A stretch of DNA of 31,899 nucleotides from a virus, in the IMG/VR virus record IMGVR_UViG_3300021425_000109, positions 1 through 31,899 of that record; one strand, 5' to 3'. The position numbers and the translations under genes are program-made. The notes beneath the pieces were generated by a model, which was given only the letters and a program-made list of their open reading frames with translations, was not told the origin of the DNA and did no database searches. The first letter of the stretch is position 1. Each line of letters starts with the position of its first letter. Below are positions 1 through 7,107 of this stretch, in pieces.

Positions 1-935
1 ATCTCATACTTCTTTTTGCCTTTTATATTCCACCCCATTCTGTATATCTCCTCTATACTTTTAGGCTCACTAGAATCTGCAAACACTTCATCTCTCCTAT
101 CAAGTCCTAGTATCTCTAACTTCTTTGCAATATCCTGATTAGTTAATCCTGTTTCATATAACAACTCTTTACAATACATGTTATCTCCATCTATATAAGT
201 AGCACATAATGATGTACTGTCTGATGCATAGCCAAAATCTAAGCCATATGAAATGAATCTAGCTGTTGCAGGTATTTCATCTACTATATGGAACTTGAAT
301 ACTAGTGATCTGTTTTGTCCTCTTAAACCTAATCCATATACTCTCCAGTATTCAGGATCTGTATCTTTAAGTCTTTCTATTTCTTGTTTAAGTGTTTCTG
401 ATAAGAAGGGATTATCCATAAATGTAGAGATGTGTAGTGAACAATCAGGTCTCTCTAGTACTTTATCATATATCCAATGAAACTGGTCATGTGGATTGTA
501 GTCTATTATGATATTACCATCTGTTCTAAACAAAAGCTGATTCCATGCTTCATAGTCTATTTCATTTGCTTCATTAACAAACAGTAAATCTCTTTTCCTA
601 CCTCTTACCCTTGATCCCATATCTAGGCTAAAGAACTCAATCAAGTTTCCATTTAACCAGTATTCATTAGATGTCTTATTATGATAGATCTCAGAATAGA
701 GATCATTATTCCTTAGGATTTCTAGAAAGTCTCTTAGAACTGATGCTTTTAAACTAGGGAGTGTCTTTCTACATATACTTATAACCTTACCTGTATTTGT
801 ATTACAGTAGCTAAATATAATCCATAAAAGTGTGTTGTATGTTTTACCTGATCTAGATCCTCCTTGTAAGCAGGTTATTTTAGATTGTGATTCTTCTAAT
901 AACTCAAATACAACATTAGTCTGTATCTGTTTCAT
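1..935 (-). CDS. terL: Terminase large subunit, N-terminal 311 codons (runs off window start)
   Basis: This is the ATP-driven DNA packaging motor and nuclease. Translating from the ATG at 935 gives a Walker A motif GGSRSGKT (residues 25-32), a Walker B LLFVNE (117-122), a coupling-type motif IIIDYNP (143-149), and two nuclease acidic sites, GLDFG (D233) and FADSSEPKS (D287). The frame is still open at base 1 and two bases of a codon remain. The missing C-terminus is found at the opposite window end (31711-31899), so the gene is intact in the circular molecule. It overlaps the end of terS by 20 bases, as expected for coupled terminase genes. Confidence 0.95.
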   Translation of the reverse strand, partial: MKQIQTNVVFELLEESQSKITCLQGGSRSGKTYNTLLWIIFSYCNTNTGKVISICRKTLPSLKASVLRDFLEILRNNDLYSEIYHNKTSNEYWLNGNLIEFFSLDMGSRVRGRKRDLLFVNEANEIDYEAWNQLLFRTDGNIIIDYNPHDQFHWIYDKVLERPDCSLHISTFMDNPFLSETLKQEIERLKDTDPEYWRVYGLGLRGQNRSLVFKFHIVDEIPATARFISYGLDFGYASDSTSLCATYIDGDNMYCKELLYETGLTNQDIAKKLEILGLDRRDEVFADSSEPKSIEEIYRMGWNIKGKKKYE

Positions 936-1254
936 TCTTCATTATCTTCACCTCAAACATCTTGTCTCCTACTGTATCTACTTCTTGTCTTTCTATATAT
1001 CCTCTTTTCTTACCTTTAGTTTTTAGATAGAATAGGATCTCAGCAGTCTTACCTTCTTTTATATTACTTAGTAATTGATGTTCTGCAAAGTCTAGTAATC
1101 CTTCTTTTACTTCATCAACCTTACCTGCAAATTCATTATCTTTCATCCAATCATAGAAAGTCTGTCTAGAGATATTAGCAGCTTCACATGCTTTACTAAC
1201 ATTCCCCATCTTACTTGCAAATACTTCTAGAAATTTACCTCTATCTTTAGCCAT
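916..1254 (-). CDS. terS: Terminase small subunit
   Basis: This 112-aa protein sits directly upstream of terL. Residues about 17-36 (GNVSKACEAANISRQTFYDW) form the helix-turn-helix typical of small terminase subunits that bind the packaging site. The remainder is charged and helical, fitting the oligomerisation and TerL-contact part of the family. The length is normal to slightly short for TerS. The stop lies inside the terL start region (20-base overlap). Function rests on the HTH and the neighbour; the packaging site itself is not identifiable by eye. Confidence 0.85.
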   Translation of the reverse strand: MAKDRGKFLEVFASKMGNVSKACEAANISRQTFYDWMKDNEFAGKVDEVKEGLLDFAEHQLLSNIKEGKTAEILFYLKTKGKKRGYIERQEVDTVGDKMFEVKIMKNETDTD

Positions 1255-1277
1255 TTTCCTTTTTTGTTCTTTTTTTG

Positions 1278-1730
1278 TCAGATTTGTACAGTTTCCTCCT
1301 CAGGATCTAAACTCATTTGTATAATAGCATCTTCATACATTTCTTTAACAATTGTTGATAACTTTAAAAGTTGCTCCTCTGATAAATACTTTAGTTTAGG
1401 TTTTATAAAGTCAATTCTTTCTGCTGCAACATCTTCTTCTAAATCTATAACAACTGCATGATACCATTCTGATAAATTCTTATTGTAATTACAGTAGACT
1501 TCAAATGCATTAAGTGCATGTATCACACTAGCATGTGTTATGTAGTATCCATGTTCTGCACATAGGTCTGTCATTTCTCTTAGAGTAAATCTATAGTATT
1601 TCTTAAGTACTGTATATAGTAAAGCTCTTACCTCTACTATCTCCCTTCTTCTAGTGTTTTGGAATATGTCATGTCCTGATAAGGCTTGTATTTCATTTAT
1701 TAGGTTTCTAATTCTACTTTTTGTTCTCAT
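1278..1730 (-). CDS. DnaA domain IV-like DNA-binding protein
   Basis: This 150-aa protein has a region (about residues 25-80) resembling the C-terminal double-strand DNA-binding domain of the replication initiator DnaA: RRREIVEVR at 27-35, a helix with FTLREMTDLC, and THASVIHAL at 65-73, comparable to the DnaA signature DHSTVIHA. There is no AAA+ ATPase part (no Walker motifs), so it is a stand-alone binding domain with a helical C-terminus. It may bind DnaA-box-like sites to recruit or block host initiation; that role is inference. It overlaps the next upstream gene by 17 bases. Confidence 0.6.
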   Translation of the reverse strand: MRTKSRIRNLINEIQALSGHDIFQNTRRREIVEVRALLYTVLKKYYRFTLREMTDLCAEHGYYITHASVIHALNAFEVYCNYNKNLSEWYHAVVIDLEEDVAAERIDFIKPKLKYLSEEQLLKLSTIVKEMYEDAIIQMSLDPEEETVQI

Positions 1731-1998
1731 CTTTTTCTAATTTAGTTTGTAATGCTGCTAAAGCTCTCCATGCTACTTTAGCTAAATGTGATACTCCATC
1801 ATCATCCATTTGTTTAGCTTGTATTAGATGTCTTGTTAGAGCATCTAGATGATCCATACTTTTACTCTTGTCCCAATGTAGAGGTTTACCTTTGTGATGT
1901 TGGTCATTTCCAATCTTGCTCACTCTAGAAACTTCCATAAGTGCATCAGGAAAATAGTTTAGGACACCTGTCCATACTGGATAATCTTTTCTATTCAT
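1714..1998 (-). CDS. dATP/dGTP diphosphohydrolase N-terminal-domain protein (DUF5664-like)
   Basis: This 94-aa protein has the conserved pattern of a phage family I recall as DUF5664 / dATP-dGTP diphosphohydrolase N-terminal domain: YPVWTGVLNYFPDAL (6-20), GNDQHHKGKPLHWD (30-43), a SMDHLDALTRHL helix (47-58), then DDDGVSHLAKVAWRALAAL (65-83). Family members are thought to hydrolyse purine deoxynucleoside triphosphates and so shape the dNTP pool. This copy is only the single domain. It overlaps the methyltransferase by 8 bases and the DnaA-like gene by 17. No PurZ-like gene is present, so a base-replacement pathway is not supported. Confidence 0.6.
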   Translation of the reverse strand: MNRKDYPVWTGVLNYFPDALMEVSRVSKIGNDQHHKGKPLHWDKSKSMDHLDALTRHLIQAKQMDDDGVSHLAKVAWRALAALQTKLEKDENKK

Positions 1999-2629
1999 AT
2001 AATCTTATTTGTGATGTATGGTTGTTAAATCTTTTCATAGTTGCTTCATAGTATTCTTTGTCTATTTCATAAGCATCTAAATCATATCCTAAATTATGAC
2101 AAGCTATTGCTATACTACCTGAACCTAAATGAGTATCTAATATCTTATCACCCTCTTTAGCATAGTTCATAAGTAGCCATTCATAAAGTTTTACAGGTTT
2201 TTGAGTTGGGTGGATTCTTATTTCTTTATTCTTCATATCTTCTTGTAACATACCATTCCAAGTCCATTTAAATATTCTTAATGATTTTGACAAACTTTGA
2301 TAAGCTATTTCACAGTCATTAAATTGACCTGTGTTATTCTTGTCCCAAACTATTCTACCAGATCCAAAATTTTTAAAATGATTACACCCCCAAACAATTT
2401 GATTTCTTGAAACTCTAAATAATTCTTCAAAATATTTTTCATCAGGTTTTCCAAAATAATTTATATTATCATAAGTTTTATTTTTTGCTAAACCTCCCAA
2501 TCTTTTTTGCATACCCATATATTCATCAATATTTTCCATATAAGGTGGATCAACAATAGCTAAGTCATATTGGTTGTCTGCCATATCTTTCATAGCTTCC
2601 ATACAGTCCATGTTATAAAGATTAATCAT
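1991..2629 (-). CDS. DNA adenine/cytosine-N4 methyltransferase, beta-type motif order
   Basis: This 212-aa protein has the catalytic motif DPPY at 27-30, followed by a middle region, RIHPTQKP, and then the AdoMet-binding motif I (ILDTHLGSGS, about 163-172). Motif IV before motif I is the beta-class order of N6-adenine/N4-cytosine methyltransferases (N6_N4_Mtase family). The protein is compact, so the target-recognition part between the motifs is small. No partner restriction enzyme is next to it, which suggests an orphan protective or regulatory methylase. It overlaps the HNH gene start region by 4 bases (ATGA-type junction). Confidence 0.85.
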   Translation of the reverse strand: MINLYNMDCMEAMKDMADNQYDLAIVDPPYMENIDEYMGMQKRLGGLAKNKTYDNINYFGKPDEKYFEELFRVSRNQIVWGCNHFKNFGSGRIVWDKNNTGQFNDCEIAYQSLSKSLRIFKWTWNGMLQEDMKNKEIRIHPTQKPVKLYEWLLMNYAKEGDKILDTHLGSGSIAIACHNLGYDLDAYEIDKEYYEATMKRFNNHTSQIRLYE

Positions 2630-3120
2630 TTTAAATGTTTTCTTCTGTTATCTTCTACAGGATATGGTCTAAGTTTAGTATAGTGATTAGCTATTGCAAA
2701 ATCATCAGGTGTTTTAACTTTATAAAGATCAAACATATGATCAAGCTCCCAATATTTACCATAATTATCCCAATTCATTTCACTAGTGAATTGTTTTTCA
2801 ATATGTATGTAAAATTCTTCTTTTGTACATCCAATTAATTGACCAATTGTTCTAGTCAGCCATCCATTCTTTCTTCTGTTAGTAGATATTCTAGATGTTA
2901 CATTTTTCCACATTCTAGCTTTAGGACAGGATCTAATCTTCCTTGTATTTAATCTATCATATTCTCTAACATGTTCTAGATTATTATTTCTCCATTGGTT
3001 ATTGTATTTTCTTTTACAGTCTTTACATCTACCATCAAGACCATCACTATTACTTCTTTTAATATGAAAATCTGTAACAGGTCTAATTAAATTACATTTT
3101 ACACAAGTCTTTGTTCTCAT
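2626..3120 (-). CDS. HNH endonuclease with N-terminal zinc-binding motif
   Basis: This 164-aa protein starts with two CxxC pairs (C6/C9 and C32/C35), likely a zinc-binding unit. The C-terminal 50 residues hold an HNH-like core: YWELDHMFDL with the D-H pair at 127-128, then ANHYTKLRPYPVEDNRRK supplying the Asn and final N/K positions. Such nucleases act as homing-type enzymes or packaging/recombination nucleases. Its place inside the DNA-metabolism operon, not as an insertion breaking a gene, suggests a resident gene. The start overlaps the preceding small membrane gene by 4 bases. Confidence 0.75.
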   Translation of the reverse strand: MRTKTCVKCNLIRPVTDFHIKRSNSDGLDGRCKDCKRKYNNQWRNNNLEHVREYDRLNTRKIRSCPKARMWKNVTSRISTNRRKNGWLTRTIGQLIGCTKEEFYIHIEKQFTSEMNWDNYGKYWELDHMFDLYKVKTPDDFAIANHYTKLRPYPVEDNRRKHLK

Positions 3121-3269
3121 CCTACTTTACCTAATAAAATGAAACATACAAAATTGGTAAACATAATCATCCAAAATACTATTGGAAAATATAACCACCA
3201 ATTTCTTTTAATACTATTTTGAAATTCTTTGTCAACTGGCATGTTGATCTCTTTTTTAGTTGCTTTCAT
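3117..3269 (-). CDS. Small single-span membrane protein, 50 aa
   Basis: This short gene reads from an ATG at 3269 to a TGA at 3117. Residues 1-20 are charged and polar; about residues 24-46 (starting WWLYFPIVFWMIM) form one hydrophobic membrane helix, so the charged N-terminus is probably cytoplasmic. Its start overlaps the stop of the exonuclease gene (ATGA at 3266-3269) and its stop overlaps the start of the HNH gene, so it is locked into the operon by translational coupling at both ends. No family is recognised. Confidence 0.65.
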   Translation of the reverse strand: MKATKKEINMPVDKEFQNSIKRNWWLYFPIVFWMIMFTNFVCFILLGKVG

Positions 3270-4039
3270 AATTCTATGTTAATATAATATTGATCTAAGT
3301 CTGTCTCCTGCATAAACCATTCCTCATAAGTTTGTAGAGCTTTCTTAACCTTCATCATACCTCTTTCATAAAACTCATCTGTTACTTGAGCATATCCTAT
3401 GTCTAGAGATCCTTTGTCTATAACAATGAATCCCATCTTACTAGGCAGTATATCAAATAACTGACAGTACAGAAAAGCCTGAACATCATATCCATATTTA
3501 TCTGCACTATATTTCCAACCCTGCAAAGATGCTGTACTTTTTAAATCATACATCTCTGAGTTGTTACTTAAAATGTCAGCTTTAGCTCTAAATGGGAATC
3601 CAAAAACTTCTCCTATCTCAGCCTGTTCAAATTCTGAATTGCCAAGTTTTTCCAACACCATCTCATTCCTAAGTAGAGCATCAGCCAACCTTTCTGCATC
3701 ATGTTTCTCTTTTAATGTAAACACCTTTCCATATTGTGCTACTGCATCTTTATATTTCTTTGTATTCTTACTCTGTACATTAACAAATATTTGACTATTG
3801 AAAACATCAGGTTCAAGCACACATGTATGAAACAACCACCCATCTCTTAGAGCTTGTGCCTCAGCTTGACCATATTCTAGTATATGTTTATATGTCTTTG
3901 GAGATGATAGTAAGTGTTTTATTGATGTAGAACTAAATGCATACTTGCCTAAGTACCCATAGTAGAAATCATCATCATTAGCTTTTGATAGGATCTCATC
4001 TCTATCCCATTCTTTGCCATCTAATAATTGTATTTTCAT
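3266..4039 (-). CDS. PD-(D/E)XK exonuclease, RecE/DUF3799-like
   Basis: This 257-aa protein matches the pattern of phage RecE-like exonucleases: a SSTSIKHLLSSPKTYKH segment (36-52), RDGWLFHTCVLEP (65-77) with the conserved His, then RAKAD (151-155) and DLKST (165-169) forming the D...DxK active site, followed by GYDVQAFLY (183-191) with the usual Gln. It would resect double-stranded DNA ends for single-strand annealing recombination. No RecT/Erf annealing partner is evident next door; the SSB-like gene at 7108 or the unknown genes just upstream may serve. Confidence 0.8.
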   Translation of the reverse strand: MKIQLLDGKEWDRDEILSKANDDDFYYGYLGKYAFSSTSIKHLLSSPKTYKHILEYGQAEAQALRDGWLFHTCVLEPDVFNSQIFVNVQSKNTKKYKDAVAQYGKVFTLKEKHDAERLADALLRNEMVLEKLGNSEFEQAEIGEVFGFPFRAKADILSNNSEMYDLKSTASLQGWKYSADKYGYDVQAFLYCQLFDILPSKMGFIVIDKGSLDIGYAQVTDEFYERGMMKVKKALQTYEEWFMQETDLDQYYINIEL

Positions 4040-4329
4040 TCTTGTAATCTTAAAGTTAAAGTTATATATAATGTGCCATTGTGATAGTGGTAAAACTTAC
4101 CATCTATTCTAGACATCAGTTCCATGTTTTGAAATGTTACTAATATTTCTTCATACATATTTGGTATTGCATCAAATTTCATAAATATAGCATTTACTTG
4201 ATCTATAATTAAGTTTTCTATATCTACTTCTGCTCCCCTGTAAATTGTATCCTCACTAAATATAACCTCTACTCCAAGTTCAATCTTCTTTGGCTTGTAG
4301 TTTGGATTCAGCTTTTCTAGCTCTGTCAA
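4036..4329 (-). CDS. Hypothetical protein, 97 aa
   Basis: I do not recognise this protein. It is mixed helix/strand, acidic in the middle (VDIENLIIDQVNAIF), and ends in a strand-rich stretch (YHYHNGTLYITLTLRL). It overlaps the exonuclease start by 4 bases (ATGA) and the upstream 110-aa gene by 50 bases, which is long but both frames are well formed. Its position directly before the exonuclease makes a recombination accessory role possible, but nothing in the sequence proves it. Confidence 0.6.
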   Translation of the reverse strand: MTELEKLNPNYKPKKIELGVEVIFSEDTIYRGAEVDIENLIIDQVNAIFMKFDAIPNMYEEILVTFQNMELMSRIDGKFYHYHNGTLYITLTLRLQE

Positions 4330-4612
4330 TTGCTCTCAGTTTGTCTTGTCTATACTCATCTATACTTAACATCAAAAGATGTCTGTCATTCTGTAATTCT
4401 TGTACATAAAAATGTACTTGTAAAACAGCATTTATTAAAGTCTCTAATTTATCATTAGTTGGATGATTCTTTTGCCATTCTAATAATATATTATTTATAA
4501 CCTCAGAGTTTGCTAAATATTGCATGTCTTTTAGATTATCTAATTTCTTGCTGACTAGCTCTCTGTCTATATCCTTTGTAGGAATACTAATATTGAAGTC
4601 TGTATTTTTCAT
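4280..4612 (-). CDS. Hypothetical helical protein, 110 aa
   Basis: The protein is almost entirely helical and charged, with a likely coiled coil over its C-terminal half (QELQNDRHLLMLSIDEYRQD onward to KAESKLQAKED). I see no catalytic motif. It lies between a PD-(D/E)XK nuclease-like gene (26-base overlap) and the 97-aa gene (50-base overlap) in the replication/recombination operon. It could be an assembly or annealing accessory, but no family is recognised. Confidence 0.55.
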   Translation of the reverse strand: MKNTDFNISIPTKDIDRELVSKKLDNLKDMQYLANSEVINNILLEWQKNHPTNDKLETLINAVLQVHFYVQELQNDRHLLMLSIDEYRQDKLRAIDRARKAESKLQAKED

Positions 4613-5063
4613 AGTCTCTTATGTCTGATTCTCTTACTTTAATAATTACATCTTTGTTACCATCTCTTGTATATAAACAATGATAGTCAGATTTGTTTAC
4701 ACATACATCTGTAAATCTTTTTATGTACTTAACTAATCCTAGTCTATCATAAAACACATAGGTATTTATATCAAGGTACTCAATTACCATATATTTTGCA
4801 AACCCAAACAGAGATCCTTTACCACCCCAAACATTTCTTTTCTCTAACCATACTGCCTCAGTATTCTTATCACCCTTTAGGTCTACAGGAGTTTTTTCTC
4901 CAACAATAAAATCTACATGATAATATTTATCAATGTCTGATGTTGTTTTATATGCCCCTATACCTATTCTGTCCATAAAGTCTTTAAACCTTTTCTCTGA
5001 TATTTCTCCTTTTTTCCAGTTACTACTATTCTGATAACTTCTTGGCTTGAACCCCATTGTCAT
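4587..5063 (-). CDS. Putative PD-(D/E)XK endonuclease (resolvase-like)
   Basis: This 158-aa protein has a compact arrangement reminiscent of archaeal-type Holliday junction resolvases and other PD-(D/E)XK enzymes: KKGEISEKRFKDFM (17-30) carrying acidic residues, then YYHVDFIV with D51, and TPVDLKGDK with D61-x-K63 as the D...DxK core. The rest is a beta/alpha domain with aromatic residues. Its neighbourhood of recombination genes supports a branch-cleaving or end-processing role. Assignment is by motif spacing only. It overlaps the 90-aa gene by 38 bases. Confidence 0.5.
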   Translation of the reverse strand: MTMGFKPRSYQNSSNWKKGEISEKRFKDFMDRIGIGAYKTTSDIDKYYHVDFIVGEKTPVDLKGDKNTEAVWLEKRNVWGGKGSLFGFAKYMVIEYLDINTYVFYDRLGLVKYIKRFTDVCVNKSDYHCLYTRDGNKDVIIKVRESDIRDYEKYRLQY

Positions 5064-5298
5064 AAACTTTTTCCAAGTCTGAAATCCACTTGTTTATTGT
5101 ATCAATCTTCTTTGCTCCTCCACACCCACAAGGTTCAATATAATTGTGTTGAAAATACTTAGAGTGTAATCTATATACAATCTTAAGATCTTCATCAGTA
5201 AATCCTTTCTCCATAGATCTTTTAAATCCTGCAAAATCTATGTAATCCTCCTCACTAAATTGCTGCTGTAGCAGTACCTTATAACTTTTTAATCCCAT
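5026..5298 (-). CDS. Hypothetical protein with CGCGG motif, 90 aa
   Basis: The protein has an N-terminal helical half and a central CGCGG (about residues 57-61) followed by a helix (KIDTINKWISDLEKVY). The Cys-Gly-Cys arrangement could ligate a metal. The neighbouring 57-aa gene, which overlaps it by 20 bases, carries a similar DCGCDKR motif, so the two may act together or be distant relatives. It lies downstream of the sigma-like gene. No known function. Confidence 0.6.
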   Translation of the reverse strand: MGLKSYKVLLQQQFSEEDYIDFAGFKRSMEKGFTDEDLKIVYRLHSKYFQHNYIEPCGCGGAKKIDTINKWISDLEKVYDNGVQAKKLSE

Positions 5299-5452
5299 CT
5301 TTTGTAAATATATATTTGTTTAACTTCTCTTGTCTCTTATCACAACCACAATCCTTATAGCCAAATAATTTAGCTACAGATTTAGCTATGCTCTTTCCAT
5401 AACCAAATGTTATTTTTCTTATTATCAATTCTACTAAATCTCCTACTTTCAT
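5279..5452 (-). CDS. Small conserved phage protein with DCGCDKRQEKLN motif, 57 aa
   Basis: This gene reads from an ATG at 5452 (overlapping the sigma-like gene stop as ATGA) to a TAA at 5279. The protein is basic, with an N-terminal helical part (LVELIIRKITFGYGKSIAKS) and a C-terminal DCGCDKRQEKLN segment. As far as I recall, this type of C-terminal motif recurs in small proteins of flavobacterial phages, often near virion or lysis genes, but their role is unknown. Coupled at both ends in the operon, it is very likely a real gene. Confidence 0.65.
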   Translation of the reverse strand: MKVGDLVELIIRKITFGYGKSIAKSVAKLFGYKDCGCDKRQEKLNKYIFTKDGIKKL

Positions 5453-5934
5453 AATCCTAACTTTTTCTTTAAGAGTTTCTTAACATTTCTATAAGTATTA
5501 TACAAACTAATGTATGTAATAGTTGTCTTTCTACTAAGCTCTGATATTTTAGTTCCTGATGCAATAATCTCAAAAACTTTCTGATCATACCAATGTAATT
5601 TTGAAAACTCATTATTAAACTTCTTTTCTATTTCTTGAAAATGTACCTGTTCAGTACCTTCAATGTTTTGTAATATTTCTTCATCAACAAAGAATACTCT
5701 GTCTCTTTTCTTTTTAAGCTGTAAAAACATTGTGTATAGTATCTTAAAAATATAATAGTAATTAAGCTCATCTTTATTGTAAGTTATATCTGTACCTTTC
5801 TCAGTTATATGGTGTAATTTAATATACATCTCTTGTGTTAAATCCTCTGCTGTTGCATGATCTAGTCCAAATGACTTGCATATGTTTACCCATGTCTTAT
5901 GTTTTTGAAATGCTTTCTCCAGTATGTTCATCAC
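5449..5934 (-). CDS. Putative phage sigma-70-family (ECF-like) factor
   Basis: This 161-aa protein has the two-domain layout of small sigma factors. Residues about 22-42 (FGLDHATAEDLTQEMYIKLH) resemble region 2, where AxDLxQExxxK contacts the RNA polymerase clamp. The C-terminal part (YDQKVFEIIASGTKISELSR, then a recognition helix and LKKKL) resembles region 4. It could redirect host RNA polymerase to phage promoters, most likely for the long virion operon. It overlaps the helicase end by 38 bases. Its cognate promoter cannot be read with certainty. Confidence 0.65.
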   Translation of the reverse strand: MMNILEKAFQKHKTWVNICKSFGLDHATAEDLTQEMYIKLHHITEKGTDITYNKDELNYYYIFKILYTMFLQLKKKRDRVFFVDEEILQNIEGTEQVHFQEIEKKFNNEFSKLHWYDQKVFEIIASGTKISELSRKTTITYISLYNTYRNVKKLLKKKLGL

Positions 5935-6820
5935 TTATCAATTCTATCATATTATCTCCTTCTATACTAAATCCTACATTGTTTATTAAACTTCTAATTC
6001 TTACTGGACTATCTAATGTTGTTGGCATCATTCCAGTATCTGTATCTTTTACTTTCCTTACATGGATATGTGTAACCATCCAATCTAGGTTATGCTGAAT
6101 ATACCTATGTAATACAATAAAATTATCACATCTGTTACTCCATTTACCACCACCTTCACAATCACTCATCATTGGTGCTATAGGATGTCCTGAATATTCA
6201 TGTTGTGCTCCATGTAATTTTCTAAGTGCATCTGTTTGTGCATGAGCTGTTAGCCATAATGCTACTCCTGTTTTATGACAGAACTGTCTCATGTCTGATG
6301 CTGCTTTGTAGTCAAACTCATGACCACCTAATGATCTATAAAGATCTCTATCTTTTTCTAGTGAGTTATAAGGATCTATAAAATATCCATGATAATCCCA
6401 ACTCTTTTTAATCTGCTCACCTAATTGTAACAGGTTCTGATAAGTATACTGTTCTTCTATACTTACTAACTTAAAGTGAGAGTCTACCCATTGACTTCCT
6501 TCTTTCAACTTTTCCTCATCAACTTTGTTAATGGGCATCCCCTCTTTATACTCTATTAATTTCTTTACTATTGAATATGGTTCATTTTCTCCTGCATACA
6601 CTAAGAATCTTAAGTTATGTTTTAGTGCATATAAGAACATAAAAAAAAGCACAGTATGAGTTTTACCTACATTACTATGCCCTAAAAAGATATTAAATGT
6701 ACCTTTTTTAAATCTAAAATATGTATCAAAAGACTTGATGCCTAGAGATAGTCCCTCCTTGATTTCACCTTTTCTTATTTTGTGGATCTTTTCAAGTTGG
6801 TCTTTAATCTCTAGTATCAT
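5897..6820 (-). CDS. RecA/DnaB-fold replicative helicase-like ATPase
   Basis: This 307-aa protein has a Walker A GHSNVGKT (47-54), the catalytic-Glu strand VYAGENEPYS, a Walker B strand GYFIDPYNSL, and ALWLTAHAQTDALRK with the sensor residues of the DnaB-like helicase C-terminal family. It lacks a primase or Toprim domain, and no primase exists in the window, so priming probably uses host DnaG. A GGGKWSNRCDNFIVLHR block fits the DNA-binding loop region. It follows the SSB-like genes with a 6-base gap, forming a replication module. Confidence 0.85.
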   Translation of the reverse strand: MILEIKDQLEKIHKIRKGEIKEGLSLGIKSFDTYFRFKKGTFNIFLGHSNVGKTHTVLFFMFLYALKHNLRFLVYAGENEPYSIVKKLIEYKEGMPINKVDEEKLKEGSQWVDSHFKLVSIEEQYTYQNLLQLGEQIKKSWDYHGYFIDPYNSLEKDRDLYRSLGGHEFDYKAASDMRQFCHKTGVALWLTAHAQTDALRKLHGAQHEYSGHPIAPMMSDCEGGGKWSNRCDNFIVLHRYIQHNLDWMVTHIHVRKVKDTDTGMMPTTLDSPVRIRSLINNVGFSIEGDNMIELISDEHTGESISKT

Positions 6821-6826
6821 AATCTA

Positions 6827-7105
6827 TTAAAATGGAACTTCATCTAGTTCCCTGTCAGGATTGTGGTCTGTTGTTGTAACTTTTTTCTCAGGTATAAATT
6901 CACTAAATGGTATGTATAATTTTCCATTCTTACTTTTAAGAATATCCATATTAATATACTCATTATTTTTCTTAGCAAAATCTTTTACATAAGAATTTTC
7001 TAAAAATTGTACAAATCTAGGTATATGTAACCTCATCTTTGCAACAACAAAATCTTTAGGAGATTCTTCTACATAGACACCTCCTACAAAATCAGGTTTA
7101 CTCAT
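6827..7105 (-). CDS. Small protein with SSB-like acidic C-terminal tip, 92 aa
   Basis: The C-terminus ends in an acidic linker and the tip DEVPF, nearly the bacterial SSB tail (DDDIPF) that docks replication and repair partners. The body (KPDFVGGVYVEES..., GKLYIPFSEF) is small and beta-containing; at 92 aa it is shorter than usual for a complete SSB. I recall similar small proteins in phages of Bacteroidota. It sits between the OB-like gene (which lacks such a tail) and the helicase, so it may recruit host replication proteins to phage ssDNA. Role is inference. Confidence 0.65.
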   Translation of the reverse strand: MSKPDFVGGVYVEESPKDFVVAKMRLHIPRFVQFLENSYVKDFAKKNNEYINMDILKSKNGKLYIPFSEFIPEKKVTTTDHNPDRELDEVPF

Positions 7106-7107
7106 AA

